A stretch of 64,000 bases of DNA from Rhizobium sp. CB3090 (GTDB lineage Bacteria; Pseudomonadota; Alphaproteobacteria; Rhizobiales; Rhizobiaceae): the NCBI RefSeq assembly GCF_029714285.1, contig NZ_CP121662.1:1860001-1924000 (forward strand), written 5' to 3'. A program made the translations under genes and the position numbers. The stretch's first letter is position 1. Each line of letters starts with the position of its first letter. This document shows positions 60,281-64,000 of this stretch, one piece after another. Under the pieces are notes generated by a model that ran no database searches, was not told where the DNA came from, and was given only the letters and a program-made list of their open reading frames with translations.

Positions 60281-61003
60281 ATGAGTCGCGCGGATTTCTT
60301 TGAAGGCTTGAAGGGCGGCATCCCCATCGGCCTCGCGGCAGCGCCCTTCGGCGCATTGTTCGGGGCCCTGGCAAGCGACCAGGGCATGTCGCTCGGCGAA
60401 CTCACCCTGATGAGCGGCACGGTTTATGCGGGCGCCAGCCAGATGGTAGGCATCGATCTATTTGGCCATCACGTCGAGGCTTGGCTGATCGTTCTGTCGA
60501 TCCTGGCAGTCAATTTCCGCCATGTGCTCTATTCAGCCGCGATCGCCCGTTACATCAGGCGCTTCTCGCCCATCGAAAAATTCCTCACTTTCTTCCTGCT
60601 GGTCGATCCGCAATTTGCCGAAACGCTCAAACGCGCCGAGAGCGGCACGCCGGTCACCTTTGCCTGGTACTTCGGCGTCGCAACGATGATCTATGTTCCC
60701 TGGGTGGTGATCAGCCTCATCGGCGGCCTGCTTGGCAGTCTGGTCGGCGATCCCAAGACGATCGGCCTCGATATTTTGCTACCGATCTATTTCCTCGGCA
60801 TCGTCATCGGTTTCCGCAAACGCGACAATTTCCTGCCCGTGGTCATCGCCAGCACCGCCGCCTCCGCCATCGCCTATCGCTATGTCGGGTCCCCCTGGCA
60901 CGTCAGCATCGGCGCCTTTGCCGGCGTTGCCCTCGCCTCCTTGATGCCGCCGGTCAGATCGAACCGCAAGCCCGACCTCGTCACCGAAAATCACGAGATC
61001 TGA
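60281..61003 (+). CDS. azlC: AzlC-family branched-chain amino-acid exporter, large subunit
   Basis: A 240-residue integral membrane protein, the AzlC part of a two-component exporter for branched-chain or other hydrophobic amino acids. LKGGIPIGLAAAPFGALFGALASDQG and SGTVYAGASQMVGIDLFGHHVEAWLIVLSILAVNFRHVLYSA are diagnostic. Downstream AzlD completes the pair, separated by 2 bases. Confidence 0.94.
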   Translation: MSRADFFEGLKGGIPIGLAAAPFGALFGALASDQGMSLGELTLMSGTVYAGASQMVGIDLFGHHVEAWLIVLSILAVNFRHVLYSAAIARYIRRFSPIEKFLTFFLLVDPQFAETLKRAESGTPVTFAWYFGVATMIYVPWVVISLIGGLLGSLVGDPKTIGLDILLPIYFLGIVIGFRKRDNFLPVVIASTAASAIAYRYVGSPWHVSIGAFAGVALASLMPPVRSNRKPDLVTENHEI

Positions 61004-61005
61004 CC

Positions 61006-61317
61006 ATGACCGATTTTGATCCGCATATGGTCCTGTTGATCCTCGCCGCCGCCGTGGTCACCTTCCTCACGCGCATCGGCGGCTACATCCTCATTACCAG
61101 GATGACCCGCATTCCTCCGCGCGTCGAGGCTGCGCTGAACGCGGTGCCGGCTGCCGTCCTCACCACACTCGTCGCACCCGCCTTTTTCATTGGCGGTTGG
61201 GATACGAAGGTGGCAATGGCCGTCGCGTTACTGGTGGGCTTGCGCTTCTCGCCGACGTTAATGCTGATTGCCGGCTGGATGGTCGTGATGGTCTGGAGAC
61301 ATTTCCCCGGCCTTTAG
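61006..61317 (+). CDS. azlD: AzlD-family small exporter subunit
   Basis: A 103-residue partner of AzlC with four hydrophobic helices (HMVLLILAAAVVTFLTRIGGYILITRM, and VEAALNAVPAAVLTTLVAPAFFIGG). Starts 2 bases after azlC. A palindromic repeat starts just after its stop. Confidence 0.93.
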   Translation: MTDFDPHMVLLILAAAVVTFLTRIGGYILITRMTRIPPRVEAALNAVPAAVLTTLVAPAFFIGGWDTKVAMAVALLVGLRFSPTLMLIAGWMVVMVWRHFPGL

Positions 61318-61346
61318 TTACCTTCTCTCCGACGGAGAGAAGGTAA
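61318..61346. repeat. Perfect palindrome between convergent azlD and pepP; likely terminator
   Basis: TTACCTTCTCTCCG (61318-61331) and CGGAGAGAAGGTAA (61333-61346) are perfect inverted arms. It resembles the rhizobial intergenic repeat near 9540 and can act as a bidirectional terminator. Confidence 0.65.
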
Positions 61347-61351
61347 GACCC

Positions 61352-63187
61352 TCAATGACTCAATTCCAGGGTCGCATTTTCCAGCCAGGTGCGGACATCG
61401 TCGTCCTGGATCAGCGGCATCAGCGCTTCACGGGTTTTGACGTGATAGTCGTTCAGCCAGTGCAACTCCTCATGCGCCAGCAGTTCTGGAAGAACGAGGC
61501 TGCGGTCGATCGGGCAGAAGGTCAGCGTCTCAAAGCCGAGCATCGGCATGTCGCCGCCTTCGATCTCCTCGGGATCGCGAATATAGATCAGGTTCTCGAT
61601 GCGGATGCCGAAATGGCCGGGGCGGTAATAGCCCGGCTCGTTTGAGAGGATCATGCCGGGCAGCAACTCCTGCGTCGATAGCCGTGAGATGCGCTGCGGC
61701 CCCTCGTGCACGGAAAGATAGGAGCCGACACCGTGGCCGGTGCCGTGGGCGAAATCCACACCGGCTTTCCAGAGCGCGATGCGTGCCAGCGGATCGAGAT
61801 CGCAGCCGCGCGAGCCCTTGGGGAAACGCGCCGTGCTGATGGCGATCATGCCTTTCAACACCAGCGTGAACAGGCGCTTATGCTCCTCGGAAACAGCACC
61901 GATGCCCACCGTGCGGGTAATGTCGGTGGTGCCGTTGATATATTGAGCACCGGAATCGATCAGAAATAGTTCGCCGGCCTGGATCAGCCGATCGCTCGCC
62001 GTGGTGACGCGATAGTGCATGATGGCCGCATGTTCACCCGCACCGGCGATGGTGTCGAAGGAGATGTCCTTCAGCGGGTTCTGCATGCTCTGACCGACGC
62101 GCGCGCGGCATGCCTCCAGCCGTTCGGCAGCGGCAATTTCCGTGATCGTGCCCGGCTTGCTGGTGTCCAGCCAATAAAGGAATTCGACCATAGCGGCGCC
62201 GTCCTGCAGATGGGCAGCGGCCGAGCCGTTGATTTCGGCGGCATTCTTGCGCGCCCGCGGCAGCCGGGCCGGATCGGTTCCTTCCACCACCTCCCCACCC
62301 TCACGACGGATGAGGTCGGTCAGCGCGTAGGAAGCAAGATCGGGATCGACGAGAATGCGCCCGCCATTTGCAGAGGCGGCAGCCAGTTGCTTGGCGAGAT
62401 CGGAAGGCGGCAATTGTCTGCAGATCTGCGCCAGATAAGCTTCCGCCTCGACCTTGGTCTTCCGCTTGTCAAGGAAGACCTCCGCTTCGCCTTCGGCATG
62501 GATAATCGCGCGAGCCAGAGGATGCGGCGTATGTGGCACGTCGTTGCCGCGAATATTGAAGATCCAGGCGACTGAAGATGGATCGGTGATCAGTGCAGCT
62601 TTGAGCTTTTTGGCCTTCAGATCGGTCGCAATGGCTGCCAGCTTGTCCTTGGCGAGAACACCTGCCTGCGCAATATCCTGGATAACAACGGCGCCCAGCG
62701 GCTCGGCCGGCCGGTCGCTCCAGAGCTTGTCGAGCGGGTTATGCGGCAGGAAGACAAGCTTGCCTCCAATTTCCGCCAGTGCCTTTTCCAACCGCCGGAC
62801 TTCAGCGCCGGTGTGCAGCCACGGATCGATGCCGAGCCTGAATCCTTTGGGCGCATGGCGCGGCAGCCAGACATGCGGCGGCTCGTCGACAAGATCGCCG
62901 CCGGTAAAGACCGATCCGTCCACCTGCTCGGCAAGCTGCGTCACATAGCGGCCGTCGACGAAAACCACGGCCTGCGACTGTGTCACAAGCGCAACACCGG
63001 CAGAGCCAGTGAATCCGGTCAGCCAGGCCAGACGCTCCGAACACTTGGGCACATACTCGCCTTGATACTCATCGGCACGGGGTACGAGGAAGCCGTCAAT
63101 GCCCAGATCGCTGAAGGCGGCCCGCAGACCGGTGACGCGGTCCCGGCAGAATTGCGGAGTGGAAGTGACGTCGAAAGACTGGAACAT
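61352..63187 (-). CDS. Xaa-Pro aminopeptidase (aminopeptidase P type, long form)
   Basis: A 611-residue M24 metallopeptidase that removes N-terminal residues before proline. It has the creatinase-like N-terminal domains (DGFLVPRADEYQGEYVPKCSERLAWLTGFTGSAG) and a C-terminal pita-bread catalytic domain with LFLIDSGAQYINGTTDITRT (metal ligand Asp pair), HGTGHGVGSYLSVHEGP and LSNEPGYYRPGHFGIRIENL. Length matches the eukaryotic-like XPNPEP branch common in rhizobia. It converges on azlD and lies beside a repeat. Confidence 0.93.
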   Translation of the reverse strand: MFQSFDVTSTPQFCRDRVTGLRAAFSDLGIDGFLVPRADEYQGEYVPKCSERLAWLTGFTGSAGVALVTQSQAVVFVDGRYVTQLAEQVDGSVFTGGDLVDEPPHVWLPRHAPKGFRLGIDPWLHTGAEVRRLEKALAEIGGKLVFLPHNPLDKLWSDRPAEPLGAVVIQDIAQAGVLAKDKLAAIATDLKAKKLKAALITDPSSVAWIFNIRGNDVPHTPHPLARAIIHAEGEAEVFLDKRKTKVEAEAYLAQICRQLPPSDLAKQLAAASANGGRILVDPDLASYALTDLIRREGGEVVEGTDPARLPRARKNAAEINGSAAAHLQDGAAMVEFLYWLDTSKPGTITEIAAAERLEACRARVGQSMQNPLKDISFDTIAGAGEHAAIMHYRVTTASDRLIQAGELFLIDSGAQYINGTTDITRTVGIGAVSEEHKRLFTLVLKGMIAISTARFPKGSRGCDLDPLARIALWKAGVDFAHGTGHGVGSYLSVHEGPQRISRLSTQELLPGMILSNEPGYYRPGHFGIRIENLIYIRDPEEIEGGDMPMLGFETLTFCPIDRSLVLPELLAHEELHWLNDYHVKTREALMPLIQDDDVRTWLENATLELSH

Positions 63188-63526
63188 GACTTAATCCGAA
63201 TATGACCCAAGAATCCGCGAAACTGAGCGGCGACAGCATGTTAGAGCATGAGCCCGAGAAGTGTGAAACGATTTTCGGGCCAGATTGCACACTATTGATC
63301 CGACCACCAGCTCTGGCCGACGAACGCCCAGCAAGAGAATCGGGCATTAACGAATTCGCCCATTTCGTGAGCAGCCCGAATGAATTGTGACATCATCACG
63401 ACACGCAATATGCATCAACTGCATAGCTCCCATGAAGCATGCCCCCTGCCACGCAAAAAGGCGAGTCGCTATATGAGCCGCATCAAACGGGGTTCACGAA
63501 GAACCCACTCGAAAAGGACTATGAAA
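63188..63526. other. Intergenic region between pepP and the small ORF; one repeat, no gene
   Basis: About 340 bases. Only short open frames occur, none protein-like. It holds a degenerate rhizobial palindromic repeat at 63241-63290, and the likely promoter of the small ORF/sRNA region further right. Confidence 0.55.
63241..63290. repeat. Diverged rhizobial palindromic repeat
   Basis: TTAGAGCATGAGCCCGAGAA then GTGTGAAACGATTTTCGGG resembles the common Rhizobiales repeat with an AGAGCATGA start and a GTGTGA-N-TTTTCGG core. Here CCCGA and TCGGG form the stem. Function unknown. Confidence 0.5.
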
Positions 63527-63667
63527 ATGCCAATCTCTCGCTCCGTATATGTTAGCCCGGCGCTGGCAGGCGAGCGTCGTACTGTACGTCACTCCGTCGG
63601 CGCGCTTCGTCAGCTCGAAGTCGAAACGTCGAAGGCAATCGGCGCAAACCGCGGCGGCCGCCACTAA
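63527..63667 (+). CDS. Very small ORF (46 residues), unknown
   Basis: MPISRSVYVSPALAGERRTV then RHSVGALRQLEVETSKAIGAN; Arg/Val/Ser-rich. AAAAGGA stands eight bases before the Met at 63527, with another ATG two codons earlier. Homologues are not recalled. It ends about 25 bases before the small RNA; could be real or could be leader sequence. Confidence 0.5.
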   Translation: MPISRSVYVSPALAGERRTVRHSVGALRQLEVETSKAIGANRGGRH

Positions 63668-63689
63668 CAATTACAAGACTACGCGTTCG

Positions 63690-63832
63690 CATTTGATCGC
63701 GGTCCGGAACTCCTCCTCCCTCCCCGGATCGAGACCTGAACGGTAGAGCCTGCTTGAGCACTCCTCCACATGCTCGCGGGCAGGATCGGTCAAATACCGA
63801 TCTGCAAGGCGGTGCCTCGGCACCGCCTTTTG
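63690..63832 (+). ncRNA. Putative anti-Shine-Dalgarno small RNA (alpha-r14 / 'cuckoo' type)
   Basis: Two hairpins display CTCCTCC in their loops: TCCGG (63703-63707) with CCGGA (63724-63728) encloses CTCCTCCTCCC at 63710-63720; CCTGC and GAGCA (63749-63760) with TGCTC and GCAGG (63771-63784) enclose CTCCTCC at 63761-63767. A terminator, GGCGGTGCC/GGCACCGCC, follows. Two loops carrying the anti-Shine-Dalgarno motif plus terminator is the layout of the rhizobial alpha-r14/cuckoo family, thought to bind ribosome-binding sites of target mRNAs. The 5' end is estimated. Confidence 0.7.
63808..63831 (+). terminator. Terminator of the putative small RNA
   Basis: GGCGGTGC (63808-63815) with GCACCGCC (63820-63827) and loop CTCG, followed by TTTTGT. 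Good Rho-independent terminator for plus-strand RNA. Confidence 0.85.
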
Positions 63833-63875
63833 TATTTTAAGTCCTGGCAAACGCGACTGCTGGAAATGGACCGGC

Positions 63876-64000
63876 TCAAGGCCGGTCGAGATGGATCGTG
63901 ACCCAGCCATTACGCCAGATCGTGCGCACATGGCGCATCTTCGCGCCATTGTAGGCGCCCAACACCTTCCAGCGTTGCTCGGCGAGGATGCCGGAAAGAA
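63876..64000 (-). CDS. C-terminus of a gene entering from the right (partial)
   Basis: In the minus-strand frame ending in TGA at 63876-63878 the last residues read LSGILAEQRWKVLGAYNGAK and then MRHVRTIWRNGWVTIHLDRP. They look like a real protein end, but not enough for a family call. It runs off the right edge of the window. Confidence 0.55.
   Translation of the reverse strand, partial: LSGILAEQRWKVLGAYNGAKMRHVRTIWRNGWVTIHLDRP

Noticed and set aside
63671-63949. 92-residue minus-strand ORF over the small RNA
   Set aside because: No coding character; explained by the RNA structure and another frame's gene end.

Overview
The window looks like chromosome from a Rhizobium/Agrobacterium-clade alphaproteobacterium. 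It is GC-rich and gene-dense. The strongest markers are a circularly permuted two-piece ssrA (tmRNA) gene next to the alphaproteobacterial ssrA-tag adaptor sspB, a block thyA-folA-hflK-hflC-degP / serB-miaA / ilvI-ilvH that I remember as syntenic in rhizobia, rhizobial palindromic repeats, and an anti-Shine-Dalgarno small RNA of the alpha-r14 ('cuckoo') type. No plasmid origin, transposase, CRISPR array, rRNA or tRNA was found.

Layout. 0-9.5 kb is mostly accessory metabolism and regulation: a type II NADH dehydrogenase, a CatB-like acetyltransferase, an Lrp/racemase divergent pair, a MarR-GNAT fusion, a TetR/MFS efflux pair, and an HxlR regulator between a flavin monooxygenase and a QorB-like reductase. 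9.6-20.6 kb has pdxJ, a MerR regulator, a RecD-like ATPase, an ECF sigma/anti-sigma operon with a secreted protein, a cobalt-type nitrile hydratase operon, membrane proteins, and a KpsC-type Kdo transferase. 20.7-24 kb is the ilvI-ilvH acetolactate synthase operon, read on the minus strand, with a branched-chain-residue leader peptide and terminator (attenuator) upstream and an AbrB/PIN toxin-antitoxin pair inserted between the two subunits. 24-37.6 kb holds a HerA-like ATPase, miaA, serB, two GNATs, degP, hflCK, folA, a TIR-domain gene wedged between folA and thyA, then ssrA and sspB. 37.7-50.5 kb has a giant AsmA protein, an FAD-linked dehydrogenase, an amino-acid ABC importer behind a near-consensus sigma-54 promoter, an AraC regulator, an OmpA lipoprotein and a stand-alone flagellin. 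50.8-64 kb has uvrD (with an apparent displaced copy of its 3' end), pncA, a glycosyltransferase and flippase pair, panC-panB, azlCD, a long aminopeptidase P, a tiny ORF and the putative small RNA.

The most unusual locus is thyA-TIR-folA. A lower-GC gene encoding a TIR-like NADase domain (CAP12/Pycsar type) starts inside the thyA stop codon. Its annotated 3' end appears frameshifted near two T5 runs. In the alternative frame it would end exactly on the folA start codon (ATGA), so the ancestral gene was probably translationally coupled at both ends within the dTMP/folate operon. The second is the toxin-antitoxin pair inside an attenuated amino-acid operon. Both put conflict-type genes under housekeeping control.

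All family assignments are from reading the sequence and recalled family motifs; no database search was run.
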